Source: Cryptomeria japonica
Lineage: Eukaryota; Streptophyta; Pinopsida; Cupressales; Cupressaceae
Length of the DNA stretch: 60,000 nt
Reading direction: 5' to 3'
Assembly: GCF_030272615.1 (NCBI RefSeq)
Contig: NC_081411.1
Span: forward strand, 158,078,471 to 158,138,470
The notes under the pieces were generated by a model. That model saw only the letters and a list, made by a program, of their open reading frames with translations, was not told the DNA's origin and searched no databases. Both the position numbers and the translations under genes were made by a program. This document shows, piece by piece, positions 20,839 through 32,170 of this stretch; the stretch's first letter is position 1, and each line of letters opens with the position of its first letter.

Positions 20839-22587
20839 CCCTATTTTTTCCCTCCTTCATATTACAATCATGGTAAGTGACATATCTCAAAATTATGCAT
20901 AAATTGAATTCCTTGTGTTTTGACAACATTGTTAAGCCACTTATCAAGCATTTTTGGCCTATGTGAAAATAATTAGGGTAAGAGGTAAGGTTTCTTGGCA
21001 TTGTGTTATCATTGATGTCAACCAGTATGGGATGACTACTGGTAACGTAAGGAAGAGAATATCATTCAGAGAAATGATTACTAGAGTCACTGGTACACAA
21101 GTTAGTGCCTGCTTGTGTGGATGAGATAGATAGATTACTGATACAGTGTATCATGGGTAAGGAAAGGATGACAACTAGTAAGTGATGTCTTGACATGGGG
21201 AAGACAATTAAACCAAGTGAGTAGTTGGCAACTGGTAAAGCTCATGACTAGTATACAAGAAGGAGGGGAAAGGTGCTTGAGCTATTATTTGTGATGAAGA
21301 GGTAGAATGATACCTAAATCACATCAACATAGGAGGAAACGGATGAACGAGTCATCAATATACTATGAGGTTGCTGAATAGTAGGACTCCCACCGGATGA
21401 AGATATAGTCATCATGAGAAGAAATGACTGACAGTTAATGTTCCCACAACGGATCACATGTGTCTATTTAAAAATGTGTTGTACAAACATGGAAGCCACA
21501 TAAGTGTACTGCAGGATGTAGATGACAAGGACTCACTCCCACTGATAAGAGGAACTTATCTCGTATTATGCATAGTGTGCATCTTAGCTCCATGAGATAA
21601 GGAAGATGAGGTAAAGTCATGGGTTTGAAGGCTCACACCAGATCTACCAGTGAAACAAAGGAATGCCTAGTGTGCATGAAATTATGCATTGAACCAAAAG
21701 AGAAGGAATATTGGGTTGTCGGTGCAGTTCAAGTATGATGATTTTGTCAATTTGACAAACCGGTTGAGATATGGTCCAAGATGATCAGGGAGAAGGCAAG
21801 GTTGAGTAGATGCAAATAGAGGAAAATGGCTTGATTGAAGATAGAGTTTGTTGAGGGTTGATGACATGGTATCATCAAGAGGTTTTACTGGTATGAATGT
21901 TCACTAGTAATATGGACAAAGTATAGATGAAAAAGACTCCCCAAGGTGTGCATAAGTAAGGCTACCAATAGTGTTGACCGAGTGAGTAGTACACTGAAAG
22001 AGAAGCAAAGTGCAAGGTTGATGACAAACCAATTTGAGGGTTTAACCAAGAGGCTTAGTGTACTACTAGATGAACCTAGTAATGGATTTGGTTGGTGATT
22101 CAATCCATACCGACACAAAAATCCTCGCAGAGGTGGATGTCAACATGGATACCATGTGGAGATGAAATGGCAAGCATGCAAAGGTCGGTGGAGTGTTGTG
22201 TAGAGATAGATGTCTCTACTGTTGTACATTTAAGATGGATCCCGTGATTTTTTTGATCAGATCATAAGAGTGCGGCTCGAGGAAGAATGAGCAACAGAGA
22301 AAAATCAGGGAGTTGTTGGTGCTTGGATCTAAGAAACAAGGTCAAATTAAGAGAAGACATCGAGAAGGAAATAACAAAAAATATTAATGGTGTTTTGATA
22401 GAGAGGAGGTCGTGGTTGCTAAGATTAGAAGTCATGTGTTGGAAGGTGCGTTAATGGTGGAGATGTATAGTTGGTTGTCTGGGAGATCGGATCAGACAAG
22501 ACCTAATTGGATATCATTTGCCTCGAGGTTGATGAGGAAACCCTAATCGCCTAAGATTTAAACTAGCTTTTGGCAGGAAAACTAGGC

Positions 22588-22595
22588 TATAAATA
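22588..22595 (+). promoter_or_regulatory. TATA box in 5' LTR of copia-type element
   Basis: TATAAATA within AGGCTATAAATATACAAG, conserved exactly in the 3' LTR at 30117-30124 although the LTRs are about 13% diverged. It is about 1.6 kb from the LTR start, so U3 is long. Transcription probably starts near 22620. Confidence 0.6.
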
Positions 22596-23094
22596 TACAA
22601 GACAAAGACATTGAAGGACGTTGTTGAAGAGGGGAAGATAGTGCTATTGCGAAGTGATTAAGTGTTACTTCTGCATGTGAGAGAAAATTAGTCAAGTGCT
22701 CAATGATTATCTGTGAATAGATAGAGTTTGAGGGAGAACCAAGTTGAAGTGTTCAACCGATAGCAGTGCAGAACCGGTAGTGTTCATACCGATAGAGAAA
22801 AAGTGAAGGAAGCTATAGAGAAGGCATACATAGAAATGACAAAGTATAGTACCGGTAAAGAGTAGAGAAGAGAGGAGGAGATATAGTAGAGAAGAATGGA
22901 GGAGAGGTGAACTGATAGAGTTTACCGAAAAGAAAGTAGCAGATGAGAGCAACAAAAGAGTGAGTTGGTATAGCTGAAAAGGTATCTTAGTGATAGAGTG
23001 AAGTATATGAAATGGTTACAAGATTCACTTGTAACAGTATGATAAATTATGTATTTTAAGTTATCTTTCTGATCACTACATTGTAGCTCAATGC

Positions 23095-23228
23095 ATGGGT
23101 TGTAGCCCATAAATCCGGCAAGGGTTGGTGCTCCTTGGGTTGGTGCCATAAATTGGGGGTTATATCTCCTTTGGGTTGTAGCCCATAAACAAGTCAGGGG
23201 TTGTATCTCCTTGGGTTTTTGCCCTAAA
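23095..23228 (+). repeat. Short degenerate tandem repeats in the 5' LTR
   Basis: Phrases of the type GGGTTGTAGCCCATAAA and CTCC-TTGGGTT recur about four times. The equivalent stretch of the 3' LTR (30615-30718) is differently arranged and shorter, so the array has changed since insertion. Confidence 0.6.
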
Positions 23229-23507
23229 CATCATAACACAGATTCATTGTGAGGCTTGATTGGAGCAGTAGAGTCCACCAACATTGCTCATCGAGGTTTT
23301 TCCCATCTTGGGTTTTCCTCATACATACTGGTACTATGTGTTGTCCCTTTGAGCGTGTTTTCATTTGAGTTGGTCTCCCCACTAACTGGTAATTATACAT
23401 TGTGTTAGATCCCCTAACTGTTATCCTCACATAGAATAGTTAGAATGGAAGAGTCTAGAACCATGGATTCACCTCGCTCCCCTCTTAGTGGTGCATTGTG
23501 TCTAACA

Positions 23508-23522
23508 ATTGGTATTAGATCC
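23508..23522 (+). other. Primer-binding site of copia-type element
   Basis: ATTGGTATTAGATCC directly after the LTR end. It resembles the TGGTATCAGAGC site complementary to initiator methionine tRNA that most plant copia elements use, with a few changes. Confidence 0.65.
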
Positions 23523-23580
23523 TAGGTACCCTATTTTTCAAGTTTTCTCTCGCTTGGCTAGATTCTTGCTTAAGGACACA

Positions 23581-23836
23581 ATGGTCTATTTAGTGCCAAT
23601 CCCTACTCCAGTCTTTAACAGTTTAAACTATTCTATTTGGAGTTGTAGAATGGAAGTCTACTTGTCCTCCATAGGGTTTGATGTGTGGATGTTTGTTGTA
23701 AATGGCTACCCTAGTAAAGTTAGTCCTCCCACTGATTCAGATGAAGAAAGAAGAAACCAGTGAAATGAAGGCTATATTCAGTGGGCTAACTGGTGATGTA
23801 TCCTCGCAGGTGGATGAGTCCAAATCGGCAAAGAGT
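23581..23836 (+). pseudogene. Gag, N-terminal part (copia type), interrupted
   Basis: From the ATG at 23581 the product has F-N-S-L-N-Y-S-I-W-S-C-R-M-E-V-Y-L, the tryptophan-containing N-terminal motif (usually L-x-x-x-N-Y-x-x-W) of copia-type gag of the UBN2/DUF4219 group, then G-F-D-V-W. After a frameshift near 23745 the next frame gives M-K-A-I-F-S-G-L and K-S-A-K-S. The reading frame then stops at an insertion and resumes at 25468 with L-W-D-R-L-R-N-I-Y. Together they give the family motif (K-[ST]-A-K-E-[IL]-W-D-x-L). Gag would form the particle. Dead because of the frameshift and the insertion. Confidence 0.7.
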
Positions 23837-25475
23837 GGTGCAGGAGCATCCAAGGCAAACATGGCCATCATAAGGCCAAATTGAAGGACAGTGAAGATTA
23901 TAAATATTTTGATGTTGTAAGGTCAATATTGGCCATTTAAATATGTAATCATGGTTAATAAGACCATTGGAAGTCATGAAACTCATAAAGTCATGAAACT
24001 CAAAATGGGCAAAATTGGGCAAATTGTGCATGTAATGGGATTCAAGAGTAAAGTAGGATTTTTGTTTAATGTTTTGTGCTCATAAGGTCTTAAAATACCA
24101 TATTCCTATAATAGAAATGCTGATTAGTTTCATAGCACAAGGGAGATCAAAAGTTGTTATGTAAACCAAGTGAGTAATCATGTGTAAAACAACCAAAGTT
24201 AGTTGCAAGATGTAGTTAGGGAGTTGGTATTCGGTTTTTAGATAATAATAGGAGTTTAAAAAAAGGTTTCCCATGACAAGATGGAGGGAGATGATTTATG
24301 GATGTAATGGTTTTTGAATATTAATGAAAACTCACAGTTTTCCCTACACATTGGACTGAAAATCTGCTTTGTAAGGCTGAAAACTTGATCTCTTTGATTC
24401 AGTTTTGATTTTTTATGAATTGGAATATGTCGAGGGGTGTTTATATACTGATTTTATGTTGTTATTGAAGGTTTTATACTGAGTTTCAATCATTTATTAT
24501 CTATTGTCCCCAAGACTATTGTAGGTGGCAATTTTATTGTTGTTTTGAGAGTCATGAATGCATAACTGACTCATCCTACTTTATGTAGCTATTTTACCTT
24601 GTAGGATGGGTCATAAATGATGTATTATATGTGTTTTTATGCTTGAGAATGGAGGGAATGAAAAGGAATGGTGAAGAGAGTGCAAGGTGGGGTTGAGTAG
24701 AAAGTTGATGCATTGAGCAACAAGTGCCATACGAGGGTTTGGTGAAATTGTCTTAACAAGAGTAAATTTTTATGGTGTATTATGTGTATTCAGGTCATTT
24801 ATATGGTTTTTTACCTTTTGGTTTTGTTCCAAGGTGATTGGAAGAGTGGGTTTGAGAAATCCCTAGGTGTGGGTCTATAAAAACAAGGATTTGATAAATG
24901 AATGGTCAAATTAGCATGGCACCTCTTGAAACCTAAAAAATATAAAGTTTTGAGATATTTTATAAGACTTTTTTTGGGTTTGGAGTTGTTTGGAGTTGAT
25001 TTGATAGGGGTTGCTTTGTAAAAGTGGCCTAATTTGGCCTAGTTTTAGGGGGTACAAAATCGGTCCGTATAGTTGGTCCAAAACAACCATATCTAATTTT
25101 GAAGTATATTGTGTAACTATTTAATGGGTGTCTAAATCACCAATATTTTTGATAATTAATTTGGGGAAAATTTGAGAAAAGTGTAGAAAGCCAGTTTAGG
25201 AGGGCTAGTAGGAAATAGGTCAGGGTAGGACAGCAAAGGGTTAGATGATTGGGTAAGGATTCTTGAGCATGTATAACCTCATGGAAAGGTGTTATAGTCA
25301 TGTGAAGACTATTGATGAGATTGGTGACAGCCTATGGATGTGTGAACCTAAGTTGGGTGTGTGGATGAGCCTAGTTTAGGCTTATAAAGATGTCAAGTTG
25401 TGAGAAAATCATGTTAGTTGAATTAAATCTCAAAGTATGAGTTGGTTGCGATCATGGGGATCTGCATCAAAGAGT
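23829..25475. mobile_element. 1631-bp insertion in gag with 8-bp target duplication
   Basis: CAAAGAGT occurs at 23829-23836 and again at 25468-25475. Removing one copy plus 23837-25467 joins two halves of a gag motif in phase, so these are the true insertion limits. An 8-bp duplication is typical of hAT elements; 9 bp with one mismatch (g/tCAAAGAGT) would suit a Mutator-like element. The ends share only TGCAG near each tip in inverted orientation, a weak terminal repeat. The interior has no ORF of note and contains a 13-bp inverted repeat (24567-24579 and 24601-24613). It does not have LTR-type TG...CA ends. Class unknown; probably a non-autonomous DNA transposon. Confidence 0.65.
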
Positions 25476-26811
25476 CTATGGGATAGACTAAGGAATATCT
25501 ATGGAAATGAACCCTACACCACTGGATCAGTTTGTGAGAGTGAGAAGAACAATGCAACAAATACATGTGCAGATAATGAAGGCAAATTCACTAGCAATGA
25601 CAAAATTGATGAAGAAGGAACCCACCTCTTCATGGCTCAAGAATCTAAAGATGAGGAGCACAAATTTGATAGTGATAGGGCAAATAGATCCCACCGACAG
25701 GATGTGTTTGGTAGTGATAGTGAAGAGAAGAAGAAGAGGAAGCAAAAATAGATATTGAAGGAGAACTTATAAAATTCTCTTGAGGAGCTCAGTAGAGTAA
25801 GAAATGAATAAAATTTATTCAATAATGCTAGCAGAACCAGTTGATAAAATGCCCTGAAGAATCTAAGAAATGTATCTCAGAGTTGAGGAGTCAAGAAGAA
25901 AGCACCAAGGAGTGTCGGTGTAATTATCTAGCATCTATGCTAGAAGTTAAGGATAAAGAATATTTATAGCTGGTTGGAGAAATGGAGACTCTCTGAAGTG
26001 ACCTTGAGATATTTCAGGATGAACTCAAGGTAAGAATCCAGTTTGATGGCAGTAGTGATGTCTTGGAAAAAATGTTGAAGAAGCAAAAGCATGCCAAGGA
26101 CACTGAAGTTTTAGGTAGTGGTGTCGGTGAATGTTCTATCAACAAGAATGTCTCCCACAATGACATTATGTTTATCTCCTCAAATGGAGAAAACAAAGGC
26201 CAAACCTTCATAGTGAGAAATACTCCCCAGAAGAAGGTTGATCTAAGCACAAGCATTGAAGACCTATAGAAAATAATGAAGACCAGTGCTCCAAGGAGGA
26301 GGAACCATGCATATCCCAAAGGTAAAGGGAAGATGGGAGAAGATAGCAAAGAAGTCCTCCTACCAACAGAAGACAAAGAAATTATACCACTCACGAGGCA
26401 AAGCAAGTGTGGTAGAAGAATAGACTAGAAGGAACAGTTGCACATAATGGATAACCAAGGATCCATTATAAAAGAAGGAAAAATGGATATACTAAACTAG
26501 TAAGATCTCCCCATGCTTGGCGTAGTAAATTTGTAAGTCATATGCCATCCTTCTCTGGTTATTTCTTTGCATGTAATGCTTATGGCCATAGGACAAAAGA
26601 ATGTAGAAAGAGATCTAGAAGGAATAATCTAGGATCTCATAGACATCATGCATATGAGAAAAATGTATCAACGAGTAGATACATGCATATCCTCTCTGCC
26701 GGTTATGCTTTAAAGAATCCATTTGTTATTCGTAATAAGGTAAATGTTGTATGTTATAACTGCACTGGATCTGGCCAGAGAGAGTTTGAATGTAGGAAGA
26801 GGAACCTATAG
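25468..26811 (+). pseudogene. Gag, C-terminal part with two zinc-knuckle remnants (copia type)
   Basis: Starting from S-L-W-D-R-L-R-N-I-Y-G-N-E at the insertion border the frame is open to 25751 and becomes acidic and Lys/Glu-rich (K-K-K-R-K-Q-K). Shifted, stop-containing frames follow. From 26542 a frame holds F-A-C-N-A-Y-G-H-R-T-K-E-C, a CCHC knuckle whose first Cys appears as Phe, and near 26750 C-Y-N-C-T-G-S-G-Q-R-E-F-E-C, a second knuckle in which His is replaced by Gln. Two knuckles near the C terminus bind RNA in gag of this group. Both have lost a metal ligand. No protease or pol motif follows. Confidence 0.65.
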
Positions 26812-28497
26812 TCACTTGGAGGTCAATATAACAACTATACTCTACAAAAGGGTGGATATAGAGCACATGGAAATCAGAGACCTGCATGGAACCAAAGTAT
26901 AAATGTCCTTGTAGGAGCAAGAGGTTAATCAATTTTGGTTGCTAGTCACAACAACATGCCTATAAGAAGATGGTCAAACTGATATCTTAAGAGATTCCCC
27001 AATCATGAAGTTAGGATGAATGTTGTTTGCTACTATAGCACTACTTTTGTGTATGGCGCAAAATCCAAAAATGAAAGGACCCATCAGTAGAAGAAGGAAA
27101 TACCTTCTCCCAAGACTGAAAATGGGAAGAAAAATGAGACCAGATAGATATGGAGGAAGAAGACCATGGACCAACACTATACATTCAATGCAAAGGTGAT
27201 ATCTCCTAAGGCTTAGAGGAGATGCAGGACCTTAGGGGGAGTAGTACATTGAATTTATCATCCACCCCCTCAGTAAAGGACACATGAAAGGACAAAATGC
27301 TGTCGATATGCAGGAAGAAAATGAGTAGATAAGTGTGTGCATAGGCTACCTTGACTACACACCTGCAAAGGAATGCTGGATAACTACTGTTGTGTCAAAG
27401 TATGATGAGATAACAATTGGAATCAGATACAAAGTGACACAAAGGTCAGGAGTCACAAGAAGGTTCTCCGGTAGTAATAGTGGATAGGTATAAAAAACCG
27501 GTATGTGCATGATGTTATCGACATGAATGCCAATGGGTACTTGTAGGTTATGTAAGACAATGAGGTTGGAGATCATTGCATTAGCCTTGGTAACATGGAA
27601 TGTGGAGTTTATGTCTCAAGTGGTATTGGAAAAGACTTGAATGACATATGTTGGCCCGATGGTTGATCATGCAGGCATGCATGTCTTTGGGCTAACCAGT
27701 TTAACTTATAGCATGGTGATGTCATTGTATGGTATTGTGTGGTTTCAGGATCATATCAAAGGTTATGATGGATATGATGGAGCTAAAGATCATCAAATGA
27801 TCACATATGCACAACTCAACTAGTACATTAAGATGATTGGAGCCCCAGTATTAGACCTGATCAGAGATAAGGACCTGAGATGTATGACTCATAGGGAGTT
27901 CAAGTGGTTATGATGCAAGGCCAACGTGCTTGAAATTGAAAGTGTAAATGCACTGATGGCCCAAACAGCAAATGATGGAAATTACAGTAGGAATACCCAG
28001 GAGAGTTTCATTGTTATGGGTATCTACTTGTCATTTGGTTGGTTGTATTCATAGTACAATCACATTTGATTTTAAAGAAATTTGGGATCACACAGAAGTG
28101 ATGTGGTTTTACCGATAGGTGAGTAGTATTCACTAACACATCCTTCTACAATTGAGTGTTATAACAAATGGTATCAGATTTGCTTCCTCAATTGTTGTCA
28201 GTTGATGGTTGAGTCCTCCATCTCAAGTGTTGTGACTTGAGAAGATGTAATAATTTATAACAATTAGTATCAAAGGATGAGATACATCTAGTAAAGAAAA
28301 TGGGGAGAAAGAATTATGTTAGTAACCGGTAAATACAAGGATGAATGATACCCTTGCAGTGTCCTTTGCCATTGTTGTCAAAGGGGGGGAAGGAATTTGT
28401 AGTATACAACATACTACATATATTGAGAATCCATGGCTTATGAAAAGGGGGAGAGAGATTATGTAGTATACCGGATACTACATGTGTTGACATCAAT
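26812..28497 (+). other. Internal 3' region of copia-type element, no pol recognised
   Basis: Where protease, integrase and RT would be expected there are only short broken frames. A stretch at about 27330-27640 (K-E-C-W-I-T-T-V-V, then D-E-I-T-I-G-I-R-Y) looks protein-like and may be a remnant of unknown coding sequence. Nothing matches integrase (H-H-C-C, D-D-E) or RT (Y-x-D-D). The region ends at the PPT. Confidence 0.5.
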
Positions 28498-28512
28498 GCG
28501 AAAGGGGAAAAT
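28498..28512 (+). other. Polypurine tract of copia-type element
   Basis: GCGAAAGGGGAAAAT directly before the TGTTGGTA start of the 3' LTR. This is the normal place and composition for the plus-strand primer. Confidence 0.7.
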
Positions 28513-31005
28513 TGTTGGTATTGTGTTGTCATCGATGTCAACCAGTATGGGATGACTACCAGTAAGGTAAGGAAGAGAATATCATTTAGAGGAATGATTA
28601 CTAGAGTCACCGGTACACAAGTTAGTGCTTTCTTGTATGGATGAGATAGATAGATTACCGGTATAGTGTATCACTAGTAAAGAAAGGATGGCAACTGGTA
28701 AGGGATGGGTTGACATGGGGAAGATAGTTCAACCAAGTGAGTAGCTGCCAACTGGAAAAGTTCATGACTAGTCTACAAGAAGGAAGGGTAAGGTGCTTGA
28801 GCTGTTGTTTGTGATAAAGAGGTGGAATTCTACCTAAATCATATAAACATAAGAGGAGAAGGATGAACAGGTCATTAGTATACTACGAGGCTACTAAAAA
28901 GTAGGACTCCCACCGAATGAAGATGCAGTCATCATGAGAAGCAATGACTGATAGTGAATGTGCCCACACTGGATCATATGTGTCTGTTTGAAGATGTGTT
29001 GCACAAATAGGGAAGCCACATGAGTGCACTACAAAATGTAGATGAAAAGGACTCACTCCCATCTGTAAGAGGAACTTATCTCCTATTATGCATAGTGTGC
29101 ATCATAGTTCCATAAGATAAGGAAGATGAGGTAAAGGCAAGTGTTTGAAGGCTCACACCAGATCTACTGGTGAAACAAAGGAATGCCTAGTGTGCATGAA
29201 ATCAGGGTTATGCACTGAACCAAAATAGATGGCATGTTGGGATGCCGGTGTAGTTGAAATATGATGAGTTTGTAAATTTGACAAGCTGGTTGAGATATGG
29301 TCTGAGCTGATCAAGGAGAAGGCAAGGTTGAGCAGATGCAGATAGAGGAAAATAGCCTAATTGAAGATAGTCTATTGAGGGTTGATGACATGGTGTCACC
29401 AAGAGGTTTTATTGGTATGATTGTTCATCGGTAATATGGACAAGGTGCAGATGAAGAAGACTCTCGATCTGGTGAAGGTGTGCATGAGGCAGACTAGTAA
29501 GAGTGTTGACCGAGTGAGTAGTCCACTAGAAGAGGATCAGAGTGCAAGGTTAATGACATACCAGTTTGACTGTTTAACCTGCAGGGTTAGTGTACCGGTA
29601 GATGAACCCGGTAATGGAGTTGGTCGGTGATTCAATCCATATCAACATAGAAAACCTAGAAGAGGTGGATGTCAATGTGGATGCCACATGGAGATGAAGT
29701 GGCAAGTATGCAGAGGTTGGTGGAGTGTCATGTAGAGATAGATGTCTCTACTAGTGTACATTTAATATGGATCTCGTGATTTGTGGATTGAATCAGAAGA
29801 GTGTGGCTTGAGGAACAATGAGCAACAAAGAAAAATTAGGGAGTTGTTGGCACTTGGATCTAGGCAAGAAGATTAGATTGAGAGAAGACCTCAAGAAAGA
29901 AACAATAGAAACATTATGAAATTTTAACAAAGACAAGGTCGTGGTTGCTAATATTAGAAGATGTGTGTTGGAAGGTGCGTTAATGGTGGAGATGTATAGT
30001 TGGTTGTTTGGGAGATCATATCATACAAGATCTGATTGAATTTGGTTTTCCTCGAGGTTGATGAGGAAACCCTAACCACCTGAGATTTGAACTGGCTTTT
30101 GGTAGGAAAACTAGGCTATAAATATACAAGTCAAAGACATTGAAGGATGCTATTGAAGAGAGGAAGATAGTGCTATTGTGAAGTGATTAAGTGTTACTTC
30201 TGTAGGTCAGAGGAAATTAGTCAATTGCTCAATGATTATTTGTCAACAGACTAGGTGTGAGGGAGAACCTTGTTGAATTGTTCAACTGGTAGTAGTACAG
30301 AGCCGCTAGCATCCATACTGATAGATTAGAAGTGAAGGAAGCTACAAAGAAGGAAGACATAGAACTAGTAGAGTATAGCACCAGTAAAGAGAAGAGAAGA
30401 GAGGAGGAGATCTAGTAGAGAAGAACAAGGGAGAGGTAAACCAGTAAAGTTTACCACCAAGGAAGGAGCAGATGAGAGCAGTAGAAGAGTGAGTCAGTGT
30501 AGCTGAGAAGGTATCTTACTGGCAGAGTGAGGTATATGAAACTGTTACAAGATTCACTTGTAATAGTATGACAAATTATGTATTTGAAGTTCTCTTTGTG
30601 ATTAGTGAGTTGTAGCTCGGTGTAGAGGTTGCAGCTCCTTTGGGTTGTAGCCCATAAATTAATTAGGGGTTGGATCCCTAAATTAGGGGTTGTAGGTCCT
30701 TGGGTTGTAGCCGTAAACATTGTAACAAAGATCCATTTTGAGGTTGGATTGGATTAGTAGACTACAGCAGCATTTCTCACTAATTTTTTTCCCATCTTGG
30801 GTTTTCCTCATACATACTGGTGTTATGTGTTGTCTTGTCCCTTTGAGTGTTTTTGTATTTGAGTTGGTCTCCCTATTAACTAGTAATTATACATTATGTT
30901 AGATCCCCTAACTGTTATGGTCACAGAGAATAGTTAGAATGGAAGAGTTGAGAACCACTGATTCAACCTACATCCCCCCCTCTCAGTGGTGCATTGTGTC
31001 TAACA
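28513..31005 (+). repeat. 3' LTR of copia-type element
   Basis: TGTTGGTATTGTG...TCTAACA, homologous to 20993-23507, followed by the AGGTT duplication at 31006-31010. The TATA box is at 30117-30124. Confidence 0.9.
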
Positions 31006-31250
31006 AGGTTAGGGGTAGGATTATATTAAGGTTAGGGTTTAATTATGATTATAATTAATATTAGAGTTAGCAATAATTTTAGGTTTAGGGTTTGATTTTA
31101 TTTCAACCAGGGTTTAATAAGGGTTAGGGTTCAAGTTCCATGAGAAAAATTAGGATTATGATTAGGTTTGGGTTTTGAATAAGATAAGAGTTTGGGTTCA
31201 ATTAGAATTGGAATATAATTAAGGTGAGAGTCATGGTTAAATGAAAAGGC
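31006..31250 (+). repeat. Degenerate telomere-like (TTTAGGG-related) sequence
   Basis: GGTTAGGG, TTAGGGTTTAA, AGGTTTAGGGTTTG, AGGGTTTAATAAGGGTTAGGGTTC and GGTTTGGGTTTTG occur within 250 bases, with one exact TTTAGGG at 31084-31090. The left flank of the copia element (20975-20992) continues the style (AATTAGGGTAAGAGGTAAGG), so the element inserted into this tract. Confidence 0.55.
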
Positions 31251-31671
31251 CTTAGAAAATTTCAAGAAAATGAAATTGGTAGGTGTGAAGTTGAATTGTA
31301 CGACCTTCACAAGCATCCCACTACCTATGCCAAAGGTTTAAATAAACTGAAAAATTCAACTAGCAATTTTGCTTAATATATATCGTGTGTCAAAATAGAT
31401 ATAATATTTGATTAATTTTATGAGTATTCTTTCCTACAAATGGAAGTAAGTCTAGATCCATCACCTCAATAATATTTATTTTTTTATGCTCTTATTTTTA
31501 TTAAAAAAATTAATGGTTCTTTTTTCATTCTACTAAGTGTAAAGTTTTGTCTTATGTTAACATAATAGTTTTGCACAAATCTAGCCACTGGGCATTATTG
31601 GTTTGCTATTTTATTTGATCTTTACATTGTGAAACTTACTAAGTTATTGTCTATACTTTAATTTTTTATTA
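31251..31671. other. AT-rich spacer
   Basis: The telomere-like tract fades out; nothing else was recognised before the LINE tail. Confidence 0.4.
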
Positions 31672-32010
31672 GATTAAAATAGGTTTTGAAGGGGACCCAA
31701 ATCATTTACAAAACAAGACAACCAAGACTAAGAAAAGAACCAGACGAAAGCCAATAGCTGGCTAGCAGCTAAACAAAAGAGACAAGGAGGGTTACCTTGA
31801 CCTAACAACCTATTGAATTTTTTTAGCATATTTAAAACTTCAATATTCTTTCTAATAACATTTTCATTGATGTGAAGAACATCATGAAAAACCTAGGCAT
31901 GATCAGTCTTACCTTTATCATGGCTTCGAGTTCTAGAAGAGTGTCCTAGAACAAGTCTAGTATCTGCACCTTGTTGAATAGTCACACTATTCTTCTCATC
32001 ATATTTCAGA
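31672..32010 (-). mobile_element. LINE 3'-end fragment (second family), minus strand
   Basis: On the minus strand it ends GGGTCCCCTTCAAAACC followed by TATTTTAATCTAATAAAAAATT. This matches in pattern the plus-strand end at 47720-47775 (GGGGCCACTTGAAAACCTAATTTTTCCTTAATAAAAAAC). Upstream, broken frames read H-D-V-L-H-I-N-E-N-V-I-R-K-N-I-E-V-L-N, comparable to I-D-H-M-E-D-E-A-V-D-A-L-K-N-L-Y before the end of the other copy. It is a short 5'-truncated insertion without function. Confidence 0.5.
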
Positions 32011-32095
32011 GTAAAAGAGTTGTCTATACTTTTGTTAGTGAAGTGATTATAATGTATTTGTTACATTATGTTATTTGTTACCCTCCAATATCTAG

Positions 32096-32170
32096 TATGG
32101 TGCTTTCTAAGGATATCTATTATGGTGGTTTCTAAGGATAGCTATAGTGGTACTTTCTAGGGATATCTAT
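32096..32170 (+). repeat. 25-bp tandem repeat, three units
   Basis: TATGGTGCTTTCTAAGGATATCTAT and two variants follow each other at 32096, 32121 and 32146 with exact 25-base spacing and two to five differences each. Confidence 0.85.

Larger units (their letters stand above)
18478..20870 (-). mobile_element. RNase H-LINE family, copy A (5'-truncated, minus strand)
   Basis: Read on the minus strand the order is RNase H (20838-20473), an unrecognised domain (about 20420-19458), a charged helical/coiled-coil region (about 19440-18730), a T-rich 3' region and a tail at 18478 (GTTATGTAATGG..CTTTTATTAATCAAAAC). Copy B (37480-40005, opposite orientation) has the same three parts in the same order. 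Copy C (42995-44035) has the coiled coil and the same GTTATGTAATGG...TTAATAAAA end. A common 3' end with variable 5' truncation is the mark of target-primed LINE insertion. There is no long poly-A and no target duplication was assigned. Confidence 0.65.
20993..23507 (+). repeat. 5' LTR of copia-type element
   Basis: Starts TCTTGGCATTGTG (the 3' LTR has TGTTGGTATTGTG, so the terminal G is mutated here) and ends GTGTCTAACA. It aligns along its whole length with 28513-31005. It contains a TATA box at 22588 and a short repeated phrase (ctccTTGGGTTGtaGCCcataaa) several times near the 3' end. Confidence 0.9.
20988..31010 (+). mobile_element. Copia-type LTR retrotransposon with about 2.5-kb LTRs, non-autonomous
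   Basis: LTRs at 20993-23507 and 28513-31005 are flanked by a perfect 5-bp duplication AGGTT (20988-20992 and 31006-31010), which fixes both ends. The 5' LTR is followed by a PBS-like ATTGGTATTAGATCC and the 3' LTR is preceded by the purine run GCGAAAGGGGAAAA. The interior has a copia-type gag (UBN2/DUF4219-like) with two zinc-knuckle remnants but no recognisable protease, integrase, RT or RNase H. Without the 1631-bp insertion at 23837 the interior would be only about 3.4 kb. I infer a non-autonomous element. By eye the LTRs differ at about 50 of the first 375 positions, so the insertion is old. Confidence 0.85.
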
